From Blastococcus fimeti (GTDB lineage Bacteria; Actinomycetota; Actinomycetes; Mycobacteriales; Geodermatophilaceae): a DNA stretch of 64,000 bases. Position numbers and translations under genes: made by a program. The first letter of the stretch is position 1. Each line of letters starts with the position of its first letter. The stretch is from NCBI GenBank assembly GCA_900102115.1, contig FNAW01000003.1:62001-126000 (forward strand), read 5' to 3'. The notes beneath the pieces were generated by a model that saw only the letters and a program-made list of their open reading frames with translations, did not search any database and was not told where the DNA came from. Shown piece by piece: positions 29,693 through 38,967 of this stretch.

Positions 29693-29787
29693 CACGGCAG
29701 TGCGTGAGGAAACCCGGTGCGATTCCGGTGCGGTCCCGCCACTGTGACCCCGGGCGACCAGGGGAGCCAGACACTCCGGCTGCCGTG
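29693..29787 (+). promoter_or_regulatory. cobalamin riboswitch upstream of cobN
   Basis: 95 nt closed by P1 CACGGCAG/CTGCCGTG. They contain the B12-aptamer core GGAAACCCGGTGCGATTCC, then GGTCCCGCCACTGTGA and the distal box AGCCAGACACTCCGG. It has the same length and core as the element at 16316-16410. The cobN GTG lies 41 nt downstream, preceded by AGGGAAGG (29814-29821), so control by masking of the ribosome site is plausible. Confidence 0.95.
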
Positions 29788-29828
29788 CCCGACGACCCGG
29801 GGCGCGGACCCCCAGGGAAGGCTCTCCC

Positions 29829-32800
29829 GTGACGTCTCAGCGCACCTTCACGCTGCTGTCCACCTCGGACACCGATCTGCTCTCGGCCAAGGCCAGTGCC
29901 TCGGACTGGAAGCTCGGCAACCCCTACCGCGTCGGCCCCGGGCAGCTCGCCGGGTTCGCCGCCGGCACCGACCTCGTCGTCGTCCGGATCCTGGGCGCTG
30001 CGCGCAAGTACGAGGAGATGCTCACACCACTGCTGGACAGTGGCCTGCCGGTCGTGGTGCTGGGTGGTGAGCAGCTGCCCGACGCCGAGCTGATGGCGCT
30101 GTCCACGGTGCCGATGGGTGTGGCCACCGAGGCGCACGCCTACCTCGCCCAGGGCGGCCCGGACAACCTGGTTCAGCTGCACCGCTTCCTGGCCGACACC
30201 GTGCTGCTGGACGGCGAGGGCTTCGAGACCCCGGCCGTCGCGCCCGACTGGGGCCTGCTGGAGCGCCCCACCACAGCCACCGGCCCGCGGGTCGCCGTCC
30301 TCTACTACCGGGCGCACCACCTGGCCGGGAACACCGCGTTCGTGCACGCGCTGTGCGACGCGATCGAGACCGCCGGCGGCGTGCCGGTGCCGATCTACAC
30401 CGCCTCGCTGCGCGCGGTCGACCCCGCGATGCTCGACGTGCTGCGCACCGTCGACGCGATGGTCGTCACGGTGCTGGCGGCCGGCGGCTCCCGGCCGGCC
30501 ACCGCGCAGGCGGGCGGGGACGACGGCGCCTGGGACGTCGGCGAGCTGGCCGCCCTCGACGTGCCGGTCATCCAGGGCCTGGTGCTCGGCACCCCGCGCG
30601 AGACGTGGGCGGCCAACGACGACGGGCTCTCACCGCTCGACGTCGGCAACCAGGTGGCCATCCCCGAGTTCGACGGCCGGATCATCAGCGTCCCGTTCTC
30701 CTTCAAGGAGGTCGACGAGGAGGGCCTGACCTCGTACGTGCCCGACCCCGAGCGGGCCGCCCGGGTCGCCGGGACCGCGGTCGCGCACGCCCGGCTCCGG
30801 CACACCGCGCCGGCTGACCGGAAGGTCGTCGTGATGCTCTCGGCGTACCCGACGAAGCACTCGCGCATCGGCAACGCCGTAGGCCTCGACACCCCCGCGT
30901 CGGTCGTCCGGCTGCTGGCCGCCATGCAGGGCCAGGGCTACGACATCGGCCCCTTCGACGGGCCCGGATCCCTCCCCGGCGTCGCCGACCTGGACGGCGA
31001 CGCACTGGTGCACGCGCTGATCGAGGCCGGCGGCCAGGACCCGGACTGGCTGACCGCCGAGCAGCTGTCCGGCAACCCGGTGCGCATCCCGGCGGCCGAG
31101 TACCGCGCCTTCTTCGACACCCTGCCCGCCGAGCTGACCGACCGGATGGTCGAGCACTGGGGCCCGCCGCCCGGTGAGCTGTTCGTGGACCCGACCGACG
31201 ACTGCATCGTGTTCGCGGCCCTGCGCGCCGGCAACGTCGTCGTGATGGTGCAGCCGCCGCGCGGCTTCGGCGAGAACCCGATCGCGATCTACCACGACCC
31301 CGACCTGCCGCCCAGTCACCACTACCTCGCCGCCTACCACTGGCTGCGCTCGTCGTTCGGCGCGCACGCGGTCGTGCACGTGGGCAAGCACGGCAACCTG
31401 GAGTGGATGCCGGGCAAGACCGTCGGCCTGTCGGCGGCCTGCGCCCCGGACGCCGCACTCGGCGACCTGCCGATGATCTACCCGTTCCTGGTCAACGACC
31501 CGGGCGAGGGCAGCCAGGCCAAGCGCCGGGCGCACGCGACGCTGATCGACCACATGGTGCCCCCCATGGCCCGGGCCGAGACCTACGGCGACATCGCCCG
31601 GCTGGAGCAGCTGCTCGACGAGCACGCCAACATCGCCGCGATGGACCCGCCCAAGCTGCCCGCCGTCCGGCAGCAGATCTGGACGCTGATCCAGGCCGCC
31701 AAGCTCGACCACGACCTGGGCCTGGACGACCGGCCGCACGACGCCGAGTTCGACGAGATGATCCTGCACGTCGACGGCTGGCTGTGCGCCATCAAGGACA
31801 GCCAGATCCGCGACGGCCTGCACGTCTTCGGCTCCCCGCCGGAGGGTGACGCCCGGGTCGGGCTGGTGCTGGCGATCCTGCGGGCCCGGCAGATCTGGGG
31901 CGGCTCGGTCGCGATGCCCGGCCTGCGCGAGGCGCTGGGCCTGGTCGAGGACGGCGCCGCCGGGCTGCACGAGACCGACGAGGTGGAGGCGCGGGCGCTG
32001 GCGCTGGTCACCGCCATGGAGGCCGCCGACTGGGTGCCCGACGCCGTGGCGCCGACGGTCCTCGAGGTGCTGGGGGAGCCGCACGCCGAGGTGGAGCGGG
32101 TGCTGCACTTCGCCGTCGCGGAGGTGGTGCCGCGGCTCGCGCGGACCACCGACGAGATCGACATGGCACTGCACGCCCTGGACGGCGGCTACGTGCCGGC
32201 CGGGCCGTCGGGCTCGCCCCTGCGCGGGCTGGTCAACGTGCTGCCGACCGGCCGCAACTTCTACTCCGTCGACCCCCGCGCCGTGCCCTCCCGGCTGGCC
32301 TGGGAGACGGGGCAGGGGCTGGCCGAGTCGCTCGTCGAGCGGTACGTCACCGAGACCGGTGCGCACCCGCGTTCGGTCGGGCTCTCGGTGTGGGGCACCT
32401 CGGCGATGCGGACCTCCGGTGACGACGTCGCGCAGGTGCTGGCGCTGCTCGGCATCCGGCCGGTGTGGGACGAGGCGTCCCGCCGGGTGACCGCGCTGGA
32501 GCCCATCCCGCTGGCCGAGCTGGGCCGGCCGCGCATCGACGTCACGGTCCGGATCTCCGGCTTCTTCCGGGACGCCTTCCCGCACGTGGTGACGATGCTC
32601 GACGACGCCGTCACCCTCGCTGCGGGTCTGGACGAGACCCCGGAGCAGAACTTCGTGCGCGCCCACGTGGACGCCGACGTCGCCGAGCACGGGGACCGCC
32701 GGCGGGCAACCACCCGGGTGTTCGGCTCGAAGCCGGGGGCCTACGGGGCCGGGCTGCTCTCGCTGATCGACAGCCGCAACTGGCGCACCGACGCCGACCT

Positions 32801-33455
32801 GGCCGAGGTCTACGCGGTGTGGGGCGGCTACGCCTACGGCCGGGACCTGGACGGCGTCGCCGCGCGGGCGGACATGGAGACCTCCTACCGGCGGATCGCG
32901 GTGGCGGCCAAGAACATCGACACCCGCGAGCACGACATCGCCGACTCCGACGACTACTTCCAGTACCACGGCGGGATGGTGGCGACCGTCCGCGCGTTGA
33001 CCGGGAGCTCACCGAAGGCCTACATCGGGGACTCCACCCGGCCGGAGCACGTGCGCACCCGGTCGCTGGTCGAGGAGACCTCGCGGGTGTTCCGCGCGCG
33101 GGTGGTCAACCCGAAGTGGCTGGCCGCGATGCGCCGGCACGGCTACAAGGGCGCGTTCGAGATGGCCGCGACGGTGGACTACCTCTTCGGCTACGACGCC
33201 ACCACGGGCGTCGTCGCGGACTGGATGTACGAGAAGCTCGCGCAGACCTACGTGCTCGACCCGGAGAACCGGGCGTTCATGGAGCAGTCCAACCCGTGGG
33301 CGCTGCACGGCATCGCCGAGCGGCTGCTCGAGGCGGTCGACCGGAAGATGTGGGCCGAGCCGGATCCGGCGCTGCTCGCCGAGCTCCAGCAGGCGTACCT
33401 CGACACCGAGGGCGACCTCGAGGGCGGTGAGTCGCCGGCCCAGGTCGGCCGGTGA
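29829..33455 (+). CDS. cobN: CobN: cobaltochelatase large subunit
   Basis: Catalytic, tetrapyrrole-binding subunit of the ATP-dependent cobaltochelatase that inserts Co2+ into hydrogenobyrinic acid a,c-diamide. 1208 residues, normal for the CobN/ChlH family. Conserved stretches include VVVLGGEQLPDAELM, VMLSAYPTKHSRIGNAVGLDTP, HVGKHGNLEWMPGKTVGLS, NFYSVDPRAVPSRLAWETG and the C-terminal FEMAATVDYLFGYDATT. The start is GTG 29829 with AGGGAAGG upstream. Together with the ChlID protein it forms the complete chelatase. Confidence 0.96.
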   Translation: MTSQRTFTLLSTSDTDLLSAKASASDWKLGNPYRVGPGQLAGFAAGTDLVVVRILGAARKYEEMLTPLLDSGLPVVVLGGEQLPDAELMALSTVPMGVATEAHAYLAQGGPDNLVQLHRFLADTVLLDGEGFETPAVAPDWGLLERPTTATGPRVAVLYYRAHHLAGNTAFVHALCDAIETAGGVPVPIYTASLRAVDPAMLDVLRTVDAMVVTVLAAGGSRPATAQAGGDDGAWDVGELAALDVPVIQGLVLGTPRETWAANDDGLSPLDVGNQVAIPEFDGRIISVPFSFKEVDEEGLTSYVPDPERAARVAGTAVAHARLRHTAPADRKVVVMLSAYPTKHSRIGNAVGLDTPASVVRLLAAMQGQGYDIGPFDGPGSLPGVADLDGDALVHALIEAGGQDPDWLTAEQLSGNPVRIPAAEYRAFFDTLPAELTDRMVEHWGPPPGELFVDPTDDCIVFAALRAGNVVVMVQPPRGFGENPIAIYHDPDLPPSHHYLAAYHWLRSSFGAHAVVHVGKHGNLEWMPGKTVGLSAACAPDAALGDLPMIYPFLVNDPGEGSQAKRRAHATLIDHMVPPMARAETYGDIARLEQLLDEHANIAAMDPPKLPAVRQQIWTLIQAAKLDHDLGLDDRPHDAEFDEMILHVDGWLCAIKDSQIRDGLHVFGSPPEGDARVGLVLAILRARQIWGGSVAMPGLREALGLVEDGAAGLHETDEVEARALALVTAMEAADWVPDAVAPTVLEVLGEPHAEVERVLHFAVAEVVPRLARTTDEIDMALHALDGGYVPAGPSGSPLRGLVNVLPTGRNFYSVDPRAVPSRLAWETGQGLAESLVERYVTETGAHPRSVGLSVWGTSAMRTSGDDVAQVLALLGIRPVWDEASRRVTALEPIPLAELGRPRIDVTVRISGFFRDAFPHVVTMLDDAVTLAAGLDETPEQNFVRAHVDADVAEHGDRRRATTRVFGSKPGAYGAGLLSLIDSRNWRTDADLAEVYAVWGGYAYGRDLDGVAARADMETSYRRIAVAAKNIDTREHDIADSDDYFQYHGGMVATVRALTGSSPKAYIGDSTRPEHVRTRSLVEETSRVFRARVVNPKWLAAMRRHGYKGAFEMAATVDYLFGYDATTGVVADWMYEKLAQTYVLDPENRAFMEQSNPWALHGIAERLLEAVDRKMWAEPDPALLAELQQAYLDTEGDLEGGESPAQVGR

Positions 33456-33495
33456 TCCGACTCCGCGGCCGATAGTTGGCGTGTCCGTGCGCCCA

Positions 33496-33531
33496 GCCCT
33501 TGACGAAGTGAACTGAATCACATTTCATTTC
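33496..33531 (+). promoter_or_regulatory. shared promoter/operator block, copy B
   Basis: Matches 5703-5738 at 30 of 36 bases and ends 5 nt before the TetR start codon. It contains TTGACG (33500-33505) and the perfect inverted half-sites GTGA-N6-TCAC (33509-33522). It is probably the autoregulated promoter of the TetR-ferredoxin-P450 operon. Confidence 0.68.
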
Positions 33532-33536
33532 GGGGC

Positions 33537-34154
33537 ATGGGGCGGACCGTGGGAGCGAACGCCGATGACACCCGTCGGCGCCTCCTGCGCGCCGCGGCCG
33601 ACGTCTTCGCCGCCCGCGGGTACGACGGCACCCGGGTGGCCGACATCGCCCGTGCGGCGGGGCTGAGCAACAGCGCGCTCTACTGCTACTTCACCTCCCG
33701 GGCCGACCTGCTGATCGGCGCCCTGCGGGTGCACGGGCGCCGGCCGCTGGAGGAACTCGTCACCCGGTTCCCCACCCGCTCGGTGGCCGACCTGCTCCTG
33801 CAGACCGGTGCGGCGCTGCGCCGGAAGCAGGACCCGGACGGCTTCCTGGCGGTCGAGGCGCTCATCGCGGCCCGCCACCACGGCGAGGTGGCCACGGCGC
33901 TGCGCGACTACATCCGCGAGCGGGCCGACTGGCTCGCCGCCCTCGTCCGCGACGGCCAGGCCCGGGGGGAGCTCGACGCCGCGCTCTCGCCGCAGGCCGT
34001 CGCGCACCTCTGCCTGGCGCTGGCCGCCGGCACCACTCTGATCGGCCCCGACCTGCACGACGTCGGCGACCAGGAGTGGACCGACGTCCTCATCCGCGTC
34101 GTCGCCAGCATCGAACCCGTCCACACCGGAGAACAGATCGGAAGCCGCACATGA
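33537..34154 (+). CDS. TetR/AcrR family repressor of the P450 operon
   Basis: A 205-residue TetR-type regulator. The N-terminal helix-turn-helix is RVADIARAAGLSNSALYCYFTSRADLL (key residues of recognition helix SNSALYCYF), followed by an all-helical ligand domain. It is the first gene of an operon with the ferredoxin (ATGA overlap) and P450 copy 2. The promoter block before it recurs before P450 copy 1, so this protein is the likely common regulator of both P450 genes. The ligand may be the P450 substrate; that is inference. Confidence 0.88.
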   Translation: MGRTVGANADDTRRRLLRAAADVFAARGYDGTRVADIARAAGLSNSALYCYFTSRADLLIGALRVHGRRPLEELVTRFPTRSVADLLLQTGAALRRKQDPDGFLAVEALIAARHHGEVATALRDYIRERADWLAALVRDGQARGELDAALSPQAVAHLCLALAAGTTLIGPDLHDVGDQEWTDVLIRVVASIEPVHTGEQIGSRT

Positions 34155-34366
34155 GAGTCAGCATCGATCCAGCGACGTGCCAGGGCCACGGCCGTTGCTA
34201 CGACCTCGCCCCGGACCTTTTCGGCGAGGACGAGGAGGGCTACGCGGTCCTGACCGACCTCACCAGGGACCGGGACGTGCCCGAGGGCCGGGAGGACGAC
34301 GCCCGGCTCGCCGCGGCCAACTGCCCCGAGTCCGCCGTGCTCGTCCACGAGGAGGTCCGGGCATGA
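34151..34366 (+). CDS. 3Fe-4S ferredoxin, P450 partner
   Basis: A 71-residue ferredoxin with cluster ligands Cys10, Cys16 and Cys58 (CQGHGRC...NCPE). The usual second Cys of a 4Fe-4S motif is His13, giving the CxxHxxC pattern of 3Fe-4S ferredoxins that feed electrons to actinobacterial P450s. It overlaps TetR upstream and P450 downstream by 4 bp each (ATGA), so expression is tightly coupled. No ferredoxin reductase is nearby. Confidence 0.93.
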   Translation: MRVSIDPATCQGHGRCYDLAPDLFGEDEEGYAVLTDLTRDRDVPEGREDDARLAAANCPESAVLVHEEVRA

Positions 34367-35637
34367 CCGTCGACGACAGGTTCACCGAGGAGGCCCGGGC
34401 GGAGCGCATCGCGCGGGCCCAGCTCGGCACGTTCAACGAGATCGTCACCGGGCCGGTGTCCGACTGGACCACCGACTTCTCCCACCTCGAACCCGAGTAC
34501 GCCGAGAACGCGATCGAGGTCTGGGACGACCTCCGGGAGCGCTGCCCCGTCGCGCGCACCGAGCGCTTCGGAGGCGCGTGGTTGCCCACGCGCTACGAGG
34601 ACGTCGCCGCGATCGCCTACGACACCGAGCACTTCACGTCCCGGGCGATCATCGTGAGCAACGTCCGGCCGCCGCTCGACGTGGCGCCGGTGGGTCTGGC
34701 CCCGCCGATCTCCTCGGACCCGCCGTTCCACCACGACGCGCGCAAGCTCCTGCTGCCGGCGTTCACCAAGACCAACGTGGCGAAGCAGGCGGTGACCACC
34801 GAGGCGTTCTGCCACTCGCTGATCGACGGCTTCGCCGGCCGGGACGTCGTGGATGCCGCGACCGAGTACGGCATGTACATCCCCATGCGGGTCATCGCCG
34901 ACATGCTGGGCTTCCCGCAGGAGGACAGCGAGAAGTTCGCGCACTTCGTCGAGAACGCGCTCGAGGGGGCCAACGGGCCGCTCGAGGAGCGTCAGGCGCG
35001 GGGGATGGCGCTGTCGGACTACCTGTTCGAGCAGGTGCGCGACCACCTCGACAACCCCCGTGAGGACCTCACGACCTACCTGCTCAACGCCGAGCTGTAC
35101 GGGCAGCGGCTGTCCCCGCAGCACGTGGTCGGCACCATGACCCTGCTGCTCATCGCCGGCATCGACACGACGTGGAGCGCCATCGGTTCCTCGCTGTGGC
35201 ACCTGGCGAAGAACCCCGAGGACCGGGAGCGCCTCGTGGCCGACCGCTCCCTGCGACCGAAGGCGGTCGAGGAGTTCCTCCGCGCCTACGCGCCGGTCAC
35301 CATGGCGCGCCTGGTCAAGGAGGACGTGGAGCTGGGCGGCGTCCAGATGAAGAAGGAGGACTGGGTCCTCCTGCCCTTCCCGTCCGCCAACCGCGACCCC
35401 GAGCGCTTCGAGCGGGCCGACGAGGTCGTCATCGACCGCGAGGTGAACCGGCACGCCGCCTTCGGTCTGGGCATCCACCGCTGCGTCGGGTCGCACCTGG
35501 CCCGGATGGAGCTGACCGTGGCCCTCGACGTCTGGCTGGACCGCATCCCGGAGTTCACCCTCGCAGATCCCGCCGCAGTCCGGTGGTCGGCGGGTCAGAT
35601 CCGCGGGCCGCGCGCCCTGCCGCTGCGCATCGGCTGA
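34363..35637 (+). CDS. cytochrome P450, copy 2
   Basis: 424 residues, the same length as the copy at 5744 and about four-fifths identical by eye. The differences cluster in the N-terminal 30 residues, the F-G region (about 195-215) and around residue 310, places that often shape substrate access. The I-helix [16 protein letters not shown] and haem loop [10 protein letters not shown] (Cys374) are intact. It is the third gene of the TetR-ferredoxin-P450 operon. A large hairpin begins right after its stop codon. The substrate is unknown. Confidence 0.93.
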   Translation: MTVDDRFTEEARAERIARAQLGTFNEIVTGPVSDWTTDFSHLEPEYAENAIEVWDDLRERCPVARTERFGGAWLPTRYEDVAAIAYDTEHFTSRAIIVSNVRPPLDVAPVGLAPPISSDPPFHHDARKLLLPAFTKTNVAKQAVTTEAFCHSLIDGFAGRDVVDAATEYGMYIPMRVIADMLGFPQEDSEKFAHFVENALEGANGPLEERQARGMALSDYLFEQVRDHLDNPREDLTTYLLNAELYGQRLSPQHVVGTMTLLLIAGIDTTWSAIGSSLWHLAKNPEDRERLVADRSLRPKAVEEFLRAYAPVTMARLVKEDVELGGVQMKKEDWVLLPFPSANRDPERFERADEVVIDREVNRHAAFGLGIHRCVGSHLARMELTVALDVWLDRIPEFTLADPAAVRWSAGQIRGPRALPLRIG

Positions 35638-35697
35638 CCCGCCGAGCACGAGGAGAGGCCCTGGTCGCATGCGACCAGGGCCTCTCCTCGTGGCGGG
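35638..35697. terminator. bidirectional hairpin terminator
   Basis: A 46-bp perfect palindrome (35647-35692, arms of 23 bp centred on GCATGC), extended by CCCGCC/GGCGGG flanks. It lies between the P450 stop and the convergent tauE stop, so it can end both transcripts. Its core GAGAGGCCCTGGTCG is shared with the hairpin at 45396-45443. Confidence 0.85.
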
Positions 35698-35707
35698 ACG
35701 GGTCCGC

Positions 35708-36484
35708 TCAACCGAGCAGGCCGAGTCCGAGCTGGACGGCGATGAGGCCGGCGACGGCGAGGACGAACCAGGCGAACCATCGGCGCAGCCGATCGGTGCC
35801 GATGCGTGTGGCGTACCGGCCGGCCCCGACGGCGGCCACGACGGCGGCGCCGGTGAAGGCCACCGTGACGGGGACGTCGAGGGTGGCCTCCCCGATGTGT
35901 GCGGCGAACCCGGCGGCGGAGTTCAGAGCCACGACGACCAGGGACGTGCCGACGGCGACGGGCATCCGCAGGCCGAGCGCCAGGACCAGCACCGGGATGA
36001 TGAGGAATCCGCCGCCGACACCCAGCAGCCCGGTGAGGAAGCCGACCACCAGACCACCGGCCAGCGTGCGCGGCAGGCAGCGGCGCCAGTTCACCCGGCC
36101 TCCGACGATCGCGCACGCCGTGCCGATCGCGGGCTTCTCCTGGAGCATCCGCACCCCGGCGCCGACCATCAGGACGGCGAACAGGGCGAGCGTCAGCTCG
36201 TCGGGCAGCACCCGGTTGACCGCGGCCCCGGCGAAGGCGGTGACCGCGCCCGCCAGGCCGAACAGCAGCCCGATCCGCCAGCTGATCTGGCGCTCCCTCA
36301 GCCGGGGCAGGACCGCCACGACCGCGGTGATGCCGACGACCAGCAGCGAGGTGGCGACGGCCTGCTGCAGGTCCTGGTCGGCGAGGTACACCAGCGCCGG
36401 CACCGCGAGGATCGAGCCCCCGCCGCCGAGCAGCCCGACGAGAACCCCGATGACCAGACCGACGCCGATCGCCAGGGCGATCAT
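35708..36484 (-). CDS. TauE/SafE (TSUP) family sulfite/organosulfur exporter-like protein
   Basis: A 258-residue membrane protein with about eight helices and the two TSUP repeats, each with a Gly-rich turn ([16 protein letters not shown] near residue 20; [17 protein letters not shown] in the second half). Family members export sulfite, thiosulfate or sulfonates. ATG 36484 overlaps the TGA of a 16-codon poly-alanine ORF (ATGA). It is the last gene of the persulfide/rhodanese operon, so sulfite or thiosulfate export is likely. Confidence 0.88.
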   Translation of the reverse strand: MIALAIGVGLVIGVLVGLLGGGGSILAVPALVYLADQDLQQAVATSLLVVGITAVVAVLPRLRERQISWRIGLLFGLAGAVTAFAGAAVNRVLPDELTLALFAVLMVGAGVRMLQEKPAIGTACAIVGGRVNWRRCLPRTLAGGLVVGFLTGLLGVGGGFLIIPVLVLALGLRMPVAVGTSLVVVALNSAAGFAAHIGEATLDVPVTVAFTGAAVVAAVGAGRYATRIGTDRLRRWFAWFVLAVAGLIAVQLGLGLLG

Positions 36485-36531
36485 CGGGCTGCTGCTGCTG
36501 CTGCTGCTGCCGCCGCGGCGGTGGTCGACAT
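36481..36531 (-). CDS. poly-alanine micro-ORF coupling two genes
   Basis: A 16-codon ORF, MSTT followed by eleven alanines and Arg. Its ATG overlaps the stop of the upstream Cys-rich miniprotein (TGATG), and its TGA overlaps the tauE ATG (ATGA). Seven of the alanine codons are an uninterrupted GCA repeat. It could be a coupling leader that carries ribosomes across the gap; a functional peptide is less likely. There is no proof of translation. Confidence 0.4.
   Translation of the reverse strand: MSTTAAAAAAAAAAAR
36488..36508. repeat. trinucleotide microsatellite (GCT)7
   Basis: Seven tandem GCT units (GCA/AGC on the minus strand), 4 to 24 bp upstream of the tauE start, where a ribosome-binding site would normally be. 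Slippage by whole units keeps the micro-ORF in frame. Confidence 0.9.
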
Positions 36532-36698
36532 CAGCGGCGGCCGAGAAGCCTGCGCAGCCAGCTCCCCGACCGCTCGGGGCGGGGGTGGCCCGGGCAGCGC
36601 TGGGCGCTGGGGACGCGGGCCATGACCTGGTCGACGTGCTGGCCGCATCCGGCCCAGGTGGTCTTGCCGCAGGTGTCGCAGGTGGCCGCTCGGCACAT
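36531..36698 (-). CDS. small Cys-rich (zinc-ribbon-like) protein
   Basis: A 55-residue protein beginning [20 protein letters not shown], with cysteines at 2, 7, 10, 18 and 35 and a His at 21, and a basic C-terminal tail ([10 protein letters not shown]). Small CxxC proteins of this kind, with the [12 protein letters not shown] segment, are widespread in actinobacteria, with unknown function; zinc binding is likely. ATG 36698 is preceded by GAGGAGA. It lies between MMPL and tauE in the sulfur operon. Confidence 0.75.
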   Translation of the reverse strand: MCRAATCDTCGKTTWAGCGQHVDQVMARVPSAQRCPGHPRPERSGSWLRRLLGRR

Positions 36699-36759
36699 GG
36701 TGGATCTCCTCGTGGTCGGTGGAGGGGGTGGGCTGGACGGGTGGCCGCCAGACCGGTGG

Positions 36760-38919
36760 TCAGTCGTGGGCGAAGCGGATGTCCGGCAGGACCCGGGTGA
36801 GCCACGCCGGGCTCCACCAGGCGGCGGCGCCGGTGAGCCGGAGCATCACGGGCAGCAGCACGAGCCGGACGAGGAAGGCGTCCAGCAGCACGGCGACGCC
36901 GAGGATGATCCCCATCTCCTTGGGCGGCAGTGGGCCGGACAGGGCGAAGGTGAAGAACACCGCGACCATGACCGCGCCGGCGGCGAAGATGACCCGGCCG
37001 GAGTGCGCCAGGGCGCCGATCATGGCCTCGCGCGGGTCGCCGGACCGCTCGTGGTGCTCCTTGGCGCTGGCCAGCAGGAACACGGTGTAGTCCATCGCGA
37101 TCGCGAAGATCATCGCGAAGAAGAACACCGGTGCCCAGGCGTCGAGGAAGCCCTGGCTCTCGAAGCCGAGGAAGTCGGCCCCGATGCCCTCCTGGAAGAC
37201 CAGGCGGGCGACACCGAACGCCGCGGCGGTGGACAGCAGGCTGGCCAGGGTGCCCAGCAGGGAGATCAGCGGCGCCTGGAGGGCGACGAGCAGCAGCAGG
37301 AAGCCGAGCACGAGCACCACACCGACGACCAGGGGCGTGGACTCGTCCAGCTGGGTCTTGAGGTCGAGGTTCTCCACCGGTGCGCCGCCGACCAGTGCGG
37401 AGTCGGGCAGGTCGGCCCGCAGCCGGTCGACCAGTGCGGACAGGGCGGGGTCCGAGGGGTCCATGGTGGGGACCGCCTGGATCATCACCAGGTCCGTGCC
37501 GTCCTCCGCCGGCATCGCGGGGAGGACACCGGCGATGTCGGGGTCCTCGGCGAGGACGGTGGTGGCCGCCGCGACGTCGCCCCTGTCGGCGACGACCTGC
37601 AGCGTGCCGGGTGCACCGTCGCCGAAGGCCTCCTGCACCCGGTCGTAGCCGATCCGGGCGCTGGCGTCCTCCGGGAGCACCTTGATCGACGGCATCGCCG
37701 TCTTCAGGCCCAGGATCGGTGCGGCCAGGGCGAGCAGGGTCAACAGTGCACCGATGCCGAAGGCGAGGGGGCGCTTCCACAGCCTCTCGCCCCACGCGGC
37801 GAACCGAGGGGAGCGGTGCTCCCCGGTGCGCACCCACGGCAGCGCGATCCGGTTGATCTTCAGGTCGAGCGTGAACAGGACCAGCGGCAGCAGGGTCAGC
37901 GTGGCGGCGAGGACGAAGACGACGGCGAGCATGATGCCGCCGGCCATCGACCGGAACGACGGCGAGGGGACGAGCATCACCGCCGACAGCGAGACCAGCA
38001 CGGTGGCACCCGAGAGGAGCACCGCCTTGCCGGCGGTGTCCATCGTCTCCGCGATCGCCCGCACGGGCGATGCGCCCGCCCCCATCCGCGCCGCCCGGTA
38101 GCGGACCACCAGGAAGAGTGCGTAGTCGATCCCGAGGGCCAGGGCGAACATCATCGCGAAGTTCATGGCCCAGATGGAGACCGGCACGATCTCGTTGATC
38201 AGCACCAGCGAGCCGGCCGAGGCGACCAACCCGGCCAGGGTGAGCAGCAGCGGCAGACCGGCGGCGACCAGCGCGCCGAAGGCCAGCACGAGGATGCCGA
38301 GGGTCACCGGCCAGGACAGCATCTCGGACTTCAGCATCGCGTCGAGGTTGGCCTCGTTGAAGTCCGACCACAGCAGGGACGCACCGGTCGGGTTGACCTC
38401 GACCGATCCGGTCGACAGCTCCTCGAGCGGGCCCTTGAGGTCGTCGGCGACGCGCACCATCTCGTTGGTGTCGGCACCCGCGCCGGCGAGCAGGACGGCG
38501 GTGCTGCCGTCCTGGCTGAGCGTCGCCCCGGGCTGCGGCTGGAGCACGTCGCCGATGCGGTCGTCGGCGGCCAGCAGGGCGGCGGCCCGGGCGAGGACGT
38601 CTGCTCCGTCGCCCTCGGTGACCGGGCCGTCGGAGCTCTGCACGACGACCTGGATGGCGGAACTGGCATTCCCGCCGAAGTGGTCCACGGCGAGCTCGCG
38701 GACCGTGACCGATTCCGAGCGGTCGGCCTGCCAGCCCGCTCCGGACAATGCCGCCTCGACGCGGGGGGCGAAGAACCCGAGGCCGACCACGAGCAGCAGC
38801 CAGACGACGGTCGTCGTCCTGGCGTGGGCGGTGACCCAGACCCCCAGCCGTCCGAGCGGACCGGGGCGGGAGGGCAGGGTGCTGGGAGCGGGCTGGCGGC
38901 TGGGGGACGTCGTGGTCAC
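36760..38919 (-). CDS. MMPL/RND-family transporter
   Basis: A 719-residue polytopic protein with two repeats of one helix, a large extracytoplasmic domain, then five to six helices, the RND/MMPL layout. The first extracytoplasmic domain spans about 55-190, and the GxxxD-type motif [15 protein letters not shown] follows near 265. The second half repeats this with [17 protein letters not shown]. It is shorter than mycobacterial MmpL (about 950). Substrates of the family include lipids and drugs; the cargo here is unknown. The start is GTG 38919, 48 bp after the MBL-rhodanese gene. Confidence 0.9.
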   Translation of the reverse strand: MTTTSPSRQPAPSTLPSRPGPLGRLGVWVTAHARTTTVVWLLLVVGLGFFAPRVEAALSGAGWQADRSESVTVRELAVDHFGGNASSAIQVVVQSSDGPVTEGDGADVLARAAALLAADDRIGDVLQPQPGATLSQDGSTAVLLAGAGADTNEMVRVADDLKGPLEELSTGSVEVNPTGASLLWSDFNEANLDAMLKSEMLSWPVTLGILVLAFGALVAAGLPLLLTLAGLVASAGSLVLINEIVPVSIWAMNFAMMFALALGIDYALFLVVRYRAARMGAGASPVRAIAETMDTAGKAVLLSGATVLVSLSAVMLVPSPSFRSMAGGIMLAVVFVLAATLTLLPLVLFTLDLKINRIALPWVRTGEHRSPRFAAWGERLWKRPLAFGIGALLTLLALAAPILGLKTAMPSIKVLPEDASARIGYDRVQEAFGDGAPGTLQVVADRGDVAAATTVLAEDPDIAGVLPAMPAEDGTDLVMIQAVPTMDPSDPALSALVDRLRADLPDSALVGGAPVENLDLKTQLDESTPLVVGVVLVLGFLLLLVALQAPLISLLGTLASLLSTAAAFGVARLVFQEGIGADFLGFESQGFLDAWAPVFFFAMIFAIAMDYTVFLLASAKEHHERSGDPREAMIGALAHSGRVIFAAGAVMVAVFFTFALSGPLPPKEMGIILGVAVLLDAFLVRLVLLPVMLRLTGAAAWWSPAWLTRVLPDIRFAHD

Positions 38920-38967
38920 GGGACGATCGCTTTCGTCGGGTGGTGCGGGCCCGGTCGGTGACCGAGA

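Noticed and set aside
36488..36508. (GCT)7 tandem repeat as a possible CRISPR or VNTR array
   Set aside because: Units are 3 bp with no spacers; it is a simple microsatellite within a micro-ORF.
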